From Euryarchaeota archaeon UBA287 (GTDB lineage Archaea > Thermoplasmatota > UBA186 > UBA287): a DNA stretch of 40,677 bases. The notes under the pieces were generated by a model. That model was not told the DNA's origin and ran no database searches. It worked only from the letters and a program-made list of their open reading frames with translations. Numbering within the stretch: position 1 is the stretch's first letter; each line of letters opens with the position of its first letter. Below, piece after piece: positions 23,870 through 32,450 of this stretch. The stretch covers positions 1 through 40,677 of the forward strand of contig DAEG01000019.1 in the NCBI GenBank assembly GCA_002495235.1, given 5' to 3'. A program made the position numbers and the translations under genes.

Positions 23870-25996
23870 ATGGAGAGCCGCACTTACCTCGGCCCTTTCA
23901 CATCTCTTGAGGGGTGTGATGACGGCGTATGGATAAGATGCGATGGTGGTTCCATACGCGTCTCCGTTCTCGGTGAAGGAACCGTGAAGGTACAGCTGTC
24001 CCCGGAGGGCGGCGTAACAGAGGAGCATTCACACGCGGTGGTGCATGAGGGCAGGGCTTCATTCTCCATAGTGGAAAAAGAAAATGAGGTCGAGCTCAGG
24101 ACGCAGGAGATCATTCTGAACATAAAAAAGGATCCTCTGCTGCTGTCATTCAGCGATAAGGATGGTCACCTGCTGTGCAGGGACTGCGAACCCATGAGGT
24201 GGAAAAGGGCAGAGGAGGGATACAGCGTCGTGTGCACGAAAGAGATGCCGCTAGAAGAGCACTACTACGGTCTGGGCGAGAAGTCTGGCTTCCTGGACAA
24301 GCGCAGGAGCTCTCTGGTTATGTGGAACACCGACGCCTATGAATACGACAGAGGCAGCGACCCCCTCTACGTCTCCATCCCGTTCTTTACGGGTCTTAGG
24401 AACGGGATCGCATACGGTATATTCTTTGACAACACATACAGGGCCTTCTTAGATTTCGGACGCGCCAGGGAGGACAGCTACATGTTCGGCAGCGCCGGTG
24501 GCGAGTTCAGGTACTACTTCTTTTACGGGCCTGACATAAAAAAGGTCATCGAGAGATACACCGAGATCACCGGAAAACCGTTCATGCCGCCAGAATGGGC
24601 TCTGGGGCACCAGATGTCCAGATACAGTTATTACCCTCAGGACAGGGTGGTTGAGATCGCGAAAAAGATCAGGGAAGAACGCATACCGTGCGACGCCATG
24701 TACCTGGACATAGACCACAGCGAGGGATATCTGCCTTTCGTGTGGAGCAGGGATTTTCCGGAGCCTGAGAGGATGATGGAAGAGCTCAGGAAGCTCGGAA
24801 TGGACATCGTGCCGATAGTGGATCCTGCCATGAAGGTCAGTGATTGCTACCCTCCATACGCGGAGGCTCTGGAGAGAGGATATCTTCTCAAACGGAGAGG
24901 TTACATATACATGGATCGCATGTGGCCAGGGCTCTGCGCATGGCCCGATTTCACGCGAGAGGATGTAAGGGAATGGTGGGGAGAAAAATACGGAGTCTAC
25001 ACGGGCCTGGGGATAAGAGGGATATGGAACGACATGAATGAGCCCAGCGTCTTCAACGATAGAAAGACCATGAAGGATGATGTCATGTTCGGAGACGGCT
25101 TTTCACACGCGAAGCACCACAACGACTACGCTCTTTTCGAGACGAAGGCAACCTACGAGGGACTGAAGAACCTGGGCGTGGAACAGCCTTTCGTTCTGTC
25201 GAGGGCGGGCTTTGCGGGCGTGCAGCGCTATGCGGCACTGTGGACCGGCGACAACACCGCGAGCTGGGAGCACCTTGCGCTCCAGATACCCATGCTTCTC
25301 AACATGTCACTCAGCGGTCTGAGCTTGGTGGGCTCTGACATCGGTGGCTTCATTGGCTCGTCGACACCGGAGCTCCTTGTGCGCTGGTATGAGGCCAATG
25401 CCCTGATTCCCTTCTTCCGGAATCACACAGGCAAGGGCACCTACGATCAGGAGCCGTGGGTATTCGGGCGGTACTACGAGGACATCATAAGAAGACAGAT
25501 AGAGATGCGCTACGAACTGCTGCCTTATCTCTATTCGCTGGCGTATGAGAGCCACACAAGGGGGTACCCAATCATGAGGCCTCTCTTCTTTGAGTTTCAG
25601 AGCGACGAAGGCACCTATACGATCGAGGACGAGTTCATGATAGGGCCCTACCTCTTGGCGGCGCCGGTGATCCGCGAGGGAGCAAGGGCAAGGTCAGTGT
25701 ATCTGCCGGAAGGAGATTGGTACGACTATAACAGCAGGGAACTCTACAGGGGTAGCAGGAGGATGCTGTATGACGCACCGCTCGACAGGCTTCCTCTCTT
25801 TGTGAGGTCTGGCGCAATAATACCAAAACAGCAGGCTGTGCAGTCCACGAAAGAGGAGAGTGAATGGTGGATAGAGGTCTACGGAAAAGAGCCTTCGGCA
25901 TTCACACTCTACAGAGAGGGCAGAGCGACAGACGTCAGGTGGAATGGAGAGGCTCTGGACGGATCGGACGGTTTTGAGATCATAAGGCACTCATGA
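23870..25996 (+). CDS. GH31 alpha-glucosidase
   Basis: About 708 residues. GH31 landmarks are HYYGLGEKSG, the N-terminal PLYVSIPFF, PPEWALGHQMSRYSYYP and PCDAMYLDIDH. The nucleophile is Asp388 in WNDMNEPS and the acid/base Asp461 in LWTGDN. GLSLVGSDIGGF and PFFRNHT follow. These enzymes release glucose from alpha-linked sugars with retention. No signal peptide is seen, so it acts in the cytoplasm, on glycogen-like polymers, maltose or other small glucosides. GGAGG about seven bases upstream favours ATG 23870 over ATG 23849. It neighbours a PfkB kinase and a GT20 synthase on the other strand. Confidence 0.95.
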   Translation: MESRTYLGPFTSLEGCDDGVWIRCDGGSIRVSVLGEGTVKVQLSPEGGVTEEHSHAVVHEGRASFSIVEKENEVELRTQEIILNIKKDPLLLSFSDKDGHLLCRDCEPMRWKRAEEGYSVVCTKEMPLEEHYYGLGEKSGFLDKRRSSLVMWNTDAYEYDRGSDPLYVSIPFFTGLRNGIAYGIFFDNTYRAFLDFGRAREDSYMFGSAGGEFRYYFFYGPDIKKVIERYTEITGKPFMPPEWALGHQMSRYSYYPQDRVVEIAKKIREERIPCDAMYLDIDHSEGYLPFVWSRDFPEPERMMEELRKLGMDIVPIVDPAMKVSDCYPPYAEALERGYLLKRRGYIYMDRMWPGLCAWPDFTREDVREWWGEKYGVYTGLGIRGIWNDMNEPSVFNDRKTMKDDVMFGDGFSHAKHHNDYALFETKATYEGLKNLGVEQPFVLSRAGFAGVQRYAALWTGDNTASWEHLALQIPMLLNMSLSGLSLVGSDIGGFIGSSTPELLVRWYEANALIPFFRNHTGKGTYDQEPWVFGRYYEDIIRRQIEMRYELLPYLYSLAYESHTRGYPIMRPLFFEFQSDEGTYTIEDEFMIGPYLLAAPVIREGARARSVYLPEGDWYDYNSRELYRGSRRMLYDAPLDRLPLFVRSGAIIPKQQAVQSTKEESEWWIEVYGKEPSAFTLYREGRATDVRWNGEALDGSDGFEIIRHS

Positions 25997-26086
25997 TATG
26001 AGACACCCAATCCCGGACACTGACCAAAGACACACATCTGCAGACAAAATGTATGATAATGCATAGATAGGGAGATTGCGGACAGA

Positions 26087-26284
26087 ATGTGTGAAGAGAA
26101 CGCTTTGGTCCTGTGTTGTTTTACGCCAGCAGCGCTCCGGGTCGTTGCGGACAGGGGGATGATAAGTGCGCATCCGGATGTGTCTGTTTACGAGCCCTGG
26201 CAGAAGGCGATCCTCGCATGGAACGGCAGGGAAGAGGTGATGAGGCTGGTCATGATCTCGCCCGAAGACATCATAGGTATCTAA
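26087..26284 (+). CDS. Possible small protein, unknown
   Basis: A 65-residue ORF starting MCEENALVLCC with a hydrophobic start and no known family. A weak TATA-like CATAGATA lies about 25 bases before the ATG, in the genome's usual leaderless spacing. It overlaps the 3' end of the PfkB gene by 14 bases, tail to tail. The reading TPAALRVVADRGM and SVYEPWQKAIL looks protein-like, but chance cannot be excluded. Confidence 0.4.
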   Translation: MCEENALVLCCFTPAALRVVADRGMISAHPDVSVYEPWQKAILAWNGREEVMRLVMISPEDIIGI

Positions 26285-27212
26285 CCTGAGCACTGACCTT
26301 ATCCAGAAAAGCCTCCAGCTCTTCTCTTGTGGGAGAGCTCTGCGCGCCCTCCTTGGTGACCTTCAGCGCCGCGGCAGCGTTTGCGAAAACAGTGCAGTCC
26401 TCGAGGCTCTTTCCCTCGACCAACGCCGTTGCGAACGCCCCCGCGAAAGTGTCGCCCGCACCAAGGGTGTCGACAACATCCACCTTGAAGGTGTCGACCT
26501 CAAAGCTTCTGTCGCAGAGGACTATGGTCTTCTCAGACCCCTGCTTTATGATGAGCACTTTGCCATCGAATACTTCGCGGGCTCTGTCTGCTATCTCATC
26601 TATGCCCGCGCTCCTCTCATTCTCAATCTCCATCAGCCTCGCCATCTCAACTCTGTTGCTTATCACAATATCGCAATTCCTCAGTATAGGCTCCAGCTTT
26701 GAGTATCCGAAATGCGAGACGCTCCTCCCAGGATCGAACATGACCTTCACGTTGCGCTCCTTTGCAGACGTGCTAACATACATGAGAGCGCTGAGATTCG
26801 TTCCGGTCATGTGGACTAGCTTTGTATCAAAGAAGTCTGCTTTTATGTCCCTCACCGATACCGGCTCATTAGCCCCAAGCATCTCCACGATCTCAGGCTC
26901 ACCATCCCTGTTTATTATGACGACGCTTATCCCTGTTGGCTCGTGGTAATCGATTATTATGTTGGAAGTGTCCACTTTCTTCGATATGAAGTTCTGTATC
27001 AGAAAGATGCCGTAGTCATCAAACCCGATCTTACCGCACATTGTGACGTTTTTTCCGAGGTTTGCAGCGCACACTGCACTGTTGCACGCGGAACCTCCGG
27101 CGCTGTATCTTATCCTACCCTTGGTCAGGCTCATCCTGTCAGGCATGGGAAAGTCGTCGGTGTAGCACCTGACATCATACAGTATATGGCCAATCATCGA
27201 GATGTCATGCAT
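26271..27212 (-). CDS. PfkB/ribokinase-family sugar kinase
   Basis: 313 residues. GGSACNSAVCAANLG (38-52) is the first PfkB signature. DTLGAGDTFAGAF (248-260) is the second, with the anion hole GAGD and catalytic Asp254. Such enzymes phosphorylate sugars or nucleosides with ATP or ADP. The substrate cannot be read: the family spans ribokinase, fructokinase, adenosine kinase and others. The RIRYSAGGSACN form and a length near 310 recall archaeal nucleoside/sugar kinases. It is downstream of the GT20 gene in the same direction with a 37-base gap, so the two could be one transcript. Confidence 0.92.
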   Translation of the reverse strand: MHDISMIGHILYDVRCYTDDFPMPDRMSLTKGRIRYSAGGSACNSAVCAANLGKNVTMCGKIGFDDYGIFLIQNFISKKVDTSNIIIDYHEPTGISVVIINRDGEPEIVEMLGANEPVSVRDIKADFFDTKLVHMTGTNLSALMYVSTSAKERNVKVMFDPGRSVSHFGYSKLEPILRNCDIVISNRVEMARLMEIENERSAGIDEIADRAREVFDGKVLIIKQGSEKTIVLCDRSFEVDTFKVDVVDTLGAGDTFAGAFATALVEGKSLEDCTVFANAAAALKVTKEGAQSSPTREELEAFLDKVSAQVRYL

Positions 27213-27249
27213 ACTGCGTATGTTACTTTCAGGCTATTAATCTTTTTAA

Positions 27250-28764
27250 TCACTCCTTTCCGCTCATCCTGTATAGCCTGTTCTCGCGCATGGCCTTTGA
27301 GATCGGGATGACCTCATTCAGTTCCCTGAATATGCTGTATGTCCATCTGAATATGTCATTCTCTCTTACCTTTCTCTGAAGACTCTCCATCCTCTTCCTC
27401 CTCTCATCGAGCGGCATCTCCAGCGCGAGCTTTATGGTGTCCGTGAAGCCCTCCGTGTCATAGGGGTTTATTATGAGGGCATCATCACCCAGCTCTTCAG
27501 CCGCTCCCGCGAATTCGCTGAGAATCAGAACCCCGGGATCTTTCACATCCTGTGAAGAAATGAATTCCTTGCAAACGATGTTGAGCCCGTCCTGCAGAGA
27601 GCTGACAACACACACCTTGGCTTTCTTGTATAGCGCTACCACCCTTGTGAACTCCATCTTCTCCTTTATGTACTCCACGGGTTTCCACGTCTCCGTGCTG
27701 TAACGCCAGTTCAGGTCATCGACCATGGAGTCTAGCCTTCTGTCCAGTTCCAGGAATTCCGGCACACGGGGACGCTCTAAGATGACTGTTTGCACGAATG
27801 TGAACCTCCCCTGATACTCCGGGTATTTGAAAAGAAAGCGGTCTATGGCTGAGAACTTTTCCGGGAGACCTTTTATGTAGTCTATCCTGTCCACTCCTAT
27901 GCCTATCGGACAGTCGAAACGTTTTCCTATGGTGTCCTCCTCTTTCATGACGGTGGCGCTGGTTTTCATGGCATCTATGCTCTTGTAGTCGACGCTTATC
28001 GGGAAGGGCCTGACGAACGTCATTCTCCCACCCTTTGTAACGCTCATCCTCTCCCAGTCCACCTTTGCATCAGTCTCGTTCTCCGCGGTGAGAAGGAAAT
28101 TCCTGCAGTCCTGCGAGGTGTGGAAGCCTACGAGCGTGTTCTCCAGCATGCTATCCATGATCTCCCTGCGCCAAGGCATGATCCTGAAAGTCGTGTGAGA
28201 CGGCCACGGTATGTGCCAGAAGTATGCAAGCTGCGCGTCATCTCTCTCTTTTCTTATCATGCCCGGCACAAGGGTGAGGTGAAAGTCCTGGATCCATACG
28301 ATGGGTTTTTTATCTCCGCTCTCGGAGATCGCGGCTTCAGCAAACTTCTCGTTGACCCTCCTGTAGAGCGAGTAGTATATCGGATTGAATCTGGGCTTTA
28401 CGAAGACGTTGTGACACAGGGGCCACCACATCTGGTTTGAGAGCCCCGTGAAATAACCGTCTATCTCCTCCTTGCTCAGAAAGACCCTTCTCAGCGTGTA
28501 CTTTGGGTTATCCGGGGGGACCATGACTTCATTATCCTCATTCACCACCGCTCTGTCGGCATCACCGCTGCCTCTGGCTATCCACACGCCTCCACAGGTG
28601 AGCATGACCGGGTTCAGGGCTGTGGTAAGACCTCCGGCGGTGGTCTTGCATATCACACCCTCCCATGTCCTGGTGTGCATGTAGGGTTCACCATCCGACA
28701 TCACAATCATCTTATAATCGCTCAGCTTGCTGAGCACTCTAATCGTCTCTTCCGTGTAGTCCAT
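27250..28764 (-). CDS. GT20 family trehalose-6-phosphate synthase-like
   Basis: About 504 residues. WIQDFHLTLVPGMIR, HIPWPSHTTFR, GFHTSQDCRNFL, the GIGVDRIDYIKGLPEKF donor site and DGLNIVCKEFI are the ordered GT20 motifs. The N-terminal loop GGVWIARGSGDADR differs from the classical OtsA glucose-6-phosphate loop (GLWFGWSG), so another phosphorylated acceptor such as glycerol-3-phosphate should be considered. ATG 28764 is chosen because TAATTAAT is centred 26 bases upstream; the open frame to 28812 starts at a TTG inside the FIST gene. No HAD phosphatase to finish trehalose is adjacent. Confidence 0.87.
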   Translation of the reverse strand: MDYTEETIRVLSKLSDYKMIVMSDGEPYMHTRTWEGVICKTTAGGLTTALNPVMLTCGGVWIARGSGDADRAVVNEDNEVMVPPDNPKYTLRRVFLSKEEIDGYFTGLSNQMWWPLCHNVFVKPRFNPIYYSLYRRVNEKFAEAAISESGDKKPIVWIQDFHLTLVPGMIRKERDDAQLAYFWHIPWPSHTTFRIMPWRREIMDSMLENTLVGFHTSQDCRNFLLTAENETDAKVDWERMSVTKGGRMTFVRPFPISVDYKSIDAMKTSATVMKEEDTIGKRFDCPIGIGVDRIDYIKGLPEKFSAIDRFLFKYPEYQGRFTFVQTVILERPRVPEFLELDRRLDSMVDDLNWRYSTETWKPVEYIKEKMEFTRVVALYKKAKVCVVSSLQDGLNIVCKEFISSQDVKDPGVLILSEFAGAAEELGDDALIINPYDTEGFTDTIKLALEMPLDERRKRMESLQRKVRENDIFRWTYSIFRELNEVIPISKAMRENRLYRMSGKE

Positions 28765-28783
28765 GTAAGGAATATCTAACTCG

Positions 28784-28794
28784 TAATTAATTTT
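28784..28794 (-). promoter_or_regulatory. TATA-like box of the GT20 gene
   Basis: TTAATTA-type box spanning the stop codon of the FIST gene, centred about 26 bases before ATG 28764. This suggests a separate leaderless start in addition to any read-through from upstream. Confidence 0.45.
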
Positions 28795-29986
28795 TTCCCA
28801 GTGCGACCACAACGATCGTGCCGTTCAGATGATCCATCGGCACATTTGCCGTTGAGAGGTGCTCTCCCATTGTATAAAAACCAACAAAGGGTATGTCCTT
28901 CGATGCCCTCTTTATGGCGTCTTTCTCCCTCCTTATGTTCTGCTTCAGGAAGACCTTTCTCTCCTGGCAGTCAAATATCAGAATAACTTCAGGATCCTCA
29001 ACCCTTCTCAAAGCCTCGCTCACGGCATTTTCGGCACTCTTGACGATGCTGCTCTGCGTGCTCCTCGCTGCGAAAAGAATGTTACCCACGGCCATCCTCG
29101 TCATAAACGTTATGGACCCATCTTCGTTCGCTGTGAAGGGTGCTTTCATCCACGCACGACCTTCATTGTCGAAGACTGCGAATGGATACTCCACCGCGGT
29201 GTGATTTATGAGCCATCTATCCTCTATCAACTCTTCCGGGTTAATGCCCGTGATGTCGGAGTAGACATCTATGGCGCGCTCTTCGTTGATCTCATAAACG
29301 ATCCTGTCCTTGGCGCTTGTAACTATGTATGGATTCCTGCTCCTGAGCATGAGCCCGTTCTCGCAGGCGTAGCCCACGCTCTTTGTGGTGGCTATGAGGG
29401 CCATGGCGGCCCCATTCTTGACTACCCGTCTGTCATAGAAGAGTGTGCAATCCCCATCCCTTCCGTAAGCGCTGCCACCGAACATAGGAGAAAGTCTCTG
29501 TATCTTCGTGTGGATCCCCCTTATTATCGCTTCATCACAGTTCTGAAAAGGGTCGGTGAAGAGGAGCATGTGATAGTACGGCTTTGTGACAGCTATCTTT
29601 TCAGGCATGTTGCTGACCATCGCGCTGTATCTGGCAAAGATCCTTGAGAGCTTCTCTTCATTTTTTCCGATATCCACAACGGCCCTCTCTGCCAGAGACA
29701 CTCCGCTCTTTCCGGGGTTCCTGCCTATCTTTGCAGAGGAGAGCCCCATGAGGAGATCCTTTGAATCCATACCATATGCCACGGTGGCGCCGTTCTCCTC
29801 ACTGCACAGAGTGCCGTATGAAGAGCAGCCTATGATCCTGGTGCGCCCCTCGTTTCTAAAACCTTTCATAAAAGAGTCCAGATCCTGATCCATATCCGCA
29901 AAAATGATGGCGTAATCGCAATCCTTCAGCTTTCTTCCCATCTCCCTGCCGCCTTCAGAGCCTCTCTCACCTGTGGAAACCAGCAT
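28787..29986 (-). CDS. FIST-domain protein (sensor-like, soluble)
   Basis: About 399 residues from ATG 29986. DYAIIFADMDQDLDSFMKGF and RIIGCSSYGTLCSEE match the FIST N domain. FGGSAYGRDGDCTLFYDRRVVKNGAAMALI is its centre, split here by a short linker, and the C domain ends with VGFYTMGEHL, a FIST_C hallmark. FIST domains are thought to bind small ligands such as amino acids and are usually joined to signalling modules. Here no kinase, GGDEF or methyl-accepting domain is attached. CATATAAC at 30009-30016 is centred 26 bases before this ATG; the frame open to 30202 is not used. It precedes the GT20 gene by 22 bases. Confidence 0.85.
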   Translation of the reverse strand: MLVSTGERGSEGGREMGRKLKDCDYAIIFADMDQDLDSFMKGFRNEGRTRIIGCSSYGTLCSEENGATVAYGMDSKDLLMGLSSAKIGRNPGKSGVSLAERAVVDIGKNEEKLSRIFARYSAMVSNMPEKIAVTKPYYHMLLFTDPFQNCDEAIIRGIHTKIQRLSPMFGGSAYGRDGDCTLFYDRRVVKNGAAMALIATTKSVGYACENGLMLRSRNPYIVTSAKDRIVYEINEERAIDVYSDITGINPEELIEDRWLINHTAVEYPFAVFDNEGRAWMKAPFTANEDGSITFMTRMAVGNILFAARSTQSSIVKSAENAVSEALRRVEDPEVILIFDCQERKVFLKQNIRREKDAIKRASKDIPFVGFYTMGEHLSTANVPMDHLNGTIVVVALGKN

Positions 29987-30008
29987 CTCTTCACTATATC
30001 TTTTTTTT

Positions 30009-30016
30009 GTTATATG
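30009..30016 (-). promoter_or_regulatory. TATA box of the FIST gene
   Basis: CATATAAC followed by a poly-A tract on the minus strand, 26 bases before ATG 29986. It supports a start 72 codons inside the longest open frame. Confidence 0.55.
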
Positions 30017-30068
30017 CCTTTCGATGCCGGCTCTGCGATGCGAGTTTAAGATCGCTGCACAGAGCATA

Positions 30069-30654
30069 TCAAAGGGCAAGCCACGCGCTGCCACAACTCC
30101 TCGCGTTTTCAAGCATGCCCGTGTCTTTGTTAAAGAATGCATAGTTTCTGTCGCAGCCGAGAGCCCTCTGTCTCTCTGCGAACTCCGTGAGCTCTCCATC
30201 ACCGTATGTGTGGGCGTACCATTCCATGTGTCCGTGAAAACGCAGATAGGATACGCCTGATGTGCTCATCACCCACCGGAAATCGGGGCAATCAACGGAA
30301 ACGAGCGTCATGCCCATCTCTCAAAGCTCCTGTGTATCCAAGTCATCCTGTGTCTCTCGGCTCTATCGTGATCCTCACTCTGTTCTTCATCTCTGAGCGA
30401 TCCAAAAAGTGCTTCCAGAGATCACGGCTTCCTTCGTCCAGCCTGTGCGAGTGGGTTGTCCCCCTGTTGACCTTCACGCTCCAGCGAAAACCCCTGCTCC
30501 ATGTTTTTCACTTCCATGATGCCATGTCATTTTCGTAGGGAAAACGATAGAAGCTCGAGTTGAGCTCCACGGCGTAAGCCCCCTGCTCACGTACCACTCC
30601 AGACCGTCAGGATTCTAGGGGATAGGGCCAGCAGGAGGTTCCTGCGTAGAGCAT
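30069..30654 (-). pseudogene. Decayed DUF72 gene
   Basis: Reading the minus strand from ATG 30654 gives MLYAGTSCWPYP, the DUF72 N-terminus. The frame then changes to NPDGLEWYVSRG and changes again at a G-run (30579-30583 on the plus strand) to AYAVELNSSFYRFP, the best-conserved DUF72 block. An in-frame TGA follows MASWK. VKVNRGTTHSHRL continues. After DLWKHFLD the central LFQLPP part, which should be about 60 residues, is missing. The C-terminal part returns intact as MTLVSVDCPDF, GVSYLRFHGH and YAFFNKD (ORF 30069-30317). There are thus at least two frame changes, internal stops and a deletion. DUF72 (YecE-like) proteins are TIM-barrel proteins of unclear function. The gap 30655-30735 holds nothing else. 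Confidence 0.88.
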
Positions 30655-30735
30655 ATTGTCATAATGAGATCTCGTTTAAAATGATTTCTCTATGCAAGGC
30701 AACTTACAGCAGGTAGGCGTACGAGAGCTTGGGAA

Positions 30736-32199
30736 TCACTCCAGGATCTCGACCTGAAAGACCTCATCGCCTATTCTTGCCGTATACGCCTTTTTGTTAC
30801 CTGAGATCTTCTCCTCCATCTTCTGACCCTTATTCGGGCTCTGACTCTCTGCGTTTGGTTTTTTCTCACCCGGCTTAAGGAATCTCTCAGCGATGTCGGG
30901 ATACAGCGCATAGGAGATCACGTCCTCCTCCTTCTTTACCAGCCCTTTGCCCTCCGCTTCTTCCCTCATCTCCTTGAGCTTTGGTGGTACCAGAGCACCC
31001 GGTCTCTCGCTGACGATCATGCCCTTCCAGTCCTTCCCCAGGATCTTCTCTTTTATGGCGTCGCTTATCTCCGCGGGGGGCTTTCCGTAGAGCCCCTTCA
31101 CATAGTCCTTTACCTCTTTTATTACCATCTTGTATCTCTCGCCGCTCACGACATTCATGACAGCCTGTGTTCCCACTATCTGGCTTGTCGGAGTTACCAG
31201 CGGCGGGTATCCGAGATCCTCCCTGACCCGGGGGACCTCCTGAAGCACCCTGTCGTAGAGCTCTATCTTCTTCATATCCCTGAGCTGCATGACCAGATTG
31301 GAGAGCATTCCTCCCGGTATCTGATGAAGGAACACCTCGGTGTCTATCATGAGCGATTTGTCAGAGTAGTATTCCCTATACTTCTCGAGGACCTTTGAGA
31401 AGTAGCGCTTCAGCTCAATCAGCTTTTTCATATCGTACCCGGTGTCCCTCTCGCCATAGCCTCTCAGAGCCTCGACAAGGCTCTCCGTCGGAGGCTGTGA
31501 CGTGCCTCCTGAGAACGGGGATATCGCCGTGTCGACAAAGTCCGCTCCGGCCTCTATCGCTTTCAGACAGCTGGCTATGGCCATGCCGCTTGTCGAGTGG
31601 GTGTGGAGATTGACCTTCAACTTCGTGTCTCTCTTTATCCTGTCGACCAGCTCGTAGGCAACCATGGGGCTTATCATGCCGGCCATGTCCTTTATGCACA
31701 CGGTATCACAGCCGAGGCTCTTGAGTCTCTTAGCCACCTCAACAAAGTAATCCGCGTTGTGGACGGGGCTTATGGTGTAGCACAGGGCTCCCTGCGCCTC
31801 GGCGCCGTACTCCTTGACGGCCTTTATCGAGCTCTCCATGTTCCTAACGTCGTTTAGCGCGTCGAATATCCTGAAGATCCTGCAGCCGCTCTTCACCGCA
31901 AGCCTGATGAACTCTCTGACGATGTCATCGCTGTAGGCCCTGTAACCGACTATGTTCTGACCCCTCTCGAGCATCTGTATCGGTGTCTCTATGGCGCTGA
32001 GCTTTTTGAGTCTCTCCCACGGATCCTCGTTGAGGTAGCGCATGCAGGAGTCGAAGGTAGCGCCGCCCCACGCCTCCAGAGACCTAAAACCTATGGAATC
32101 AAGGTCCTTCATAGCGGGAAGCATGTCCTCTGTCCGCATCCTTGTTGCTATCAAAGACTGCTGCGCATCCCTCAGAATGGTCTCAACAAGCTGAACCAT
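30736..32199 (-). CDS. Pyruvate/oxaloacetate carboxyltransferase subunit lacking biotinyl domain
   Basis: 487 residues. TILRDAQQSLIATRM, AWGGATFDSCMRYL and DPWERL open the carboxyltransferase barrel. VCIKDMAGM holds the carboxylated Lys and HTHSTSGMA the metal site; PGGMLSNL and LVTPTSQIVGTQA follow. It belongs to the PycB/OadA group that moves CO2 between biotin and pyruvate or oxaloacetate. The family normally ends in a biotinyl domain with AMKM. Here a charged linker leads to ARIGDEVFQVEILE and then a stop, which is just the first strand of that domain. No remnant follows in the next 80 bases. The biotin carrier must be encoded elsewhere, or the protein is a truncated but expressed form. 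Confidence 0.9.
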   Translation of the reverse strand: MVQLVETILRDAQQSLIATRMRTEDMLPAMKDLDSIGFRSLEAWGGATFDSCMRYLNEDPWERLKKLSAIETPIQMLERGQNIVGYRAYSDDIVREFIRLAVKSGCRIFRIFDALNDVRNMESSIKAVKEYGAEAQGALCYTISPVHNADYFVEVAKRLKSLGCDTVCIKDMAGMISPMVAYELVDRIKRDTKLKVNLHTHSTSGMAIASCLKAIEAGADFVDTAISPFSGGTSQPPTESLVEALRGYGERDTGYDMKKLIELKRYFSKVLEKYREYYSDKSLMIDTEVFLHQIPGGMLSNLVMQLRDMKKIELYDRVLQEVPRVREDLGYPPLVTPTSQIVGTQAVMNVVSGERYKMVIKEVKDYVKGLYGKPPAEISDAIKEKILGKDWKGMIVSERPGALVPPKLKEMREEAEGKGLVKKEEDVISYALYPDIAERFLKPGEKKPNAESQSPNKGQKMEEKISGNKKAYTARIGDEVFQVEILE

Positions 32200-32261
32200 A
32201 GGAATAATGAGCGTATCCTCTTATCCAATTTGCTGTGTCCTACGGCAATCGCCTTCATCCC

Positions 32262-32450
32262 TCATCTGAGCACCTCAACAGCTCGCTGCGCGTGCAAACC
32301 CTCCCGTCCATGGCCTGACCCTGGCGATATCAGAATTACGGCTCCATTGCCATAGACCTGCATCACGCACAACAAGGACCTTAAATGCCTGCTGTCCGTA
32401 TCTCCTTGTCCTGTGTTGCGGTATCCGCAGAGCACCGGCATATCGATCAT
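32262..32450 (-). CDS. 62-residue ORF coupled to lysA, possible dapF remnant
   Basis: ATG 32450 overlaps the lysA stop as ATGA, the genome's usual coupling signal, and the frame runs 62 codons. The C-terminal part, MQVYGNGAVILIS followed by GLHAQRAVEVLR, faintly resembles the start of diaminopimelate epimerase (KMHGNGNDFVLID ... ERAVELCRR), whose gene often lies beside lysA. The rest of such a gene is absent. It could be a broken dapF fragment, an unrelated small gene or chance. The remaining gap down to 32199 contains the upstream region of the carboxyltransferase gene. Confidence 0.35.
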   Translation of the reverse strand: MIDMPVLCGYRNTGQGDTDSRHLRSLLCVMQVYGNGAVILISPGSGHGREGLHAQRAVEVLR

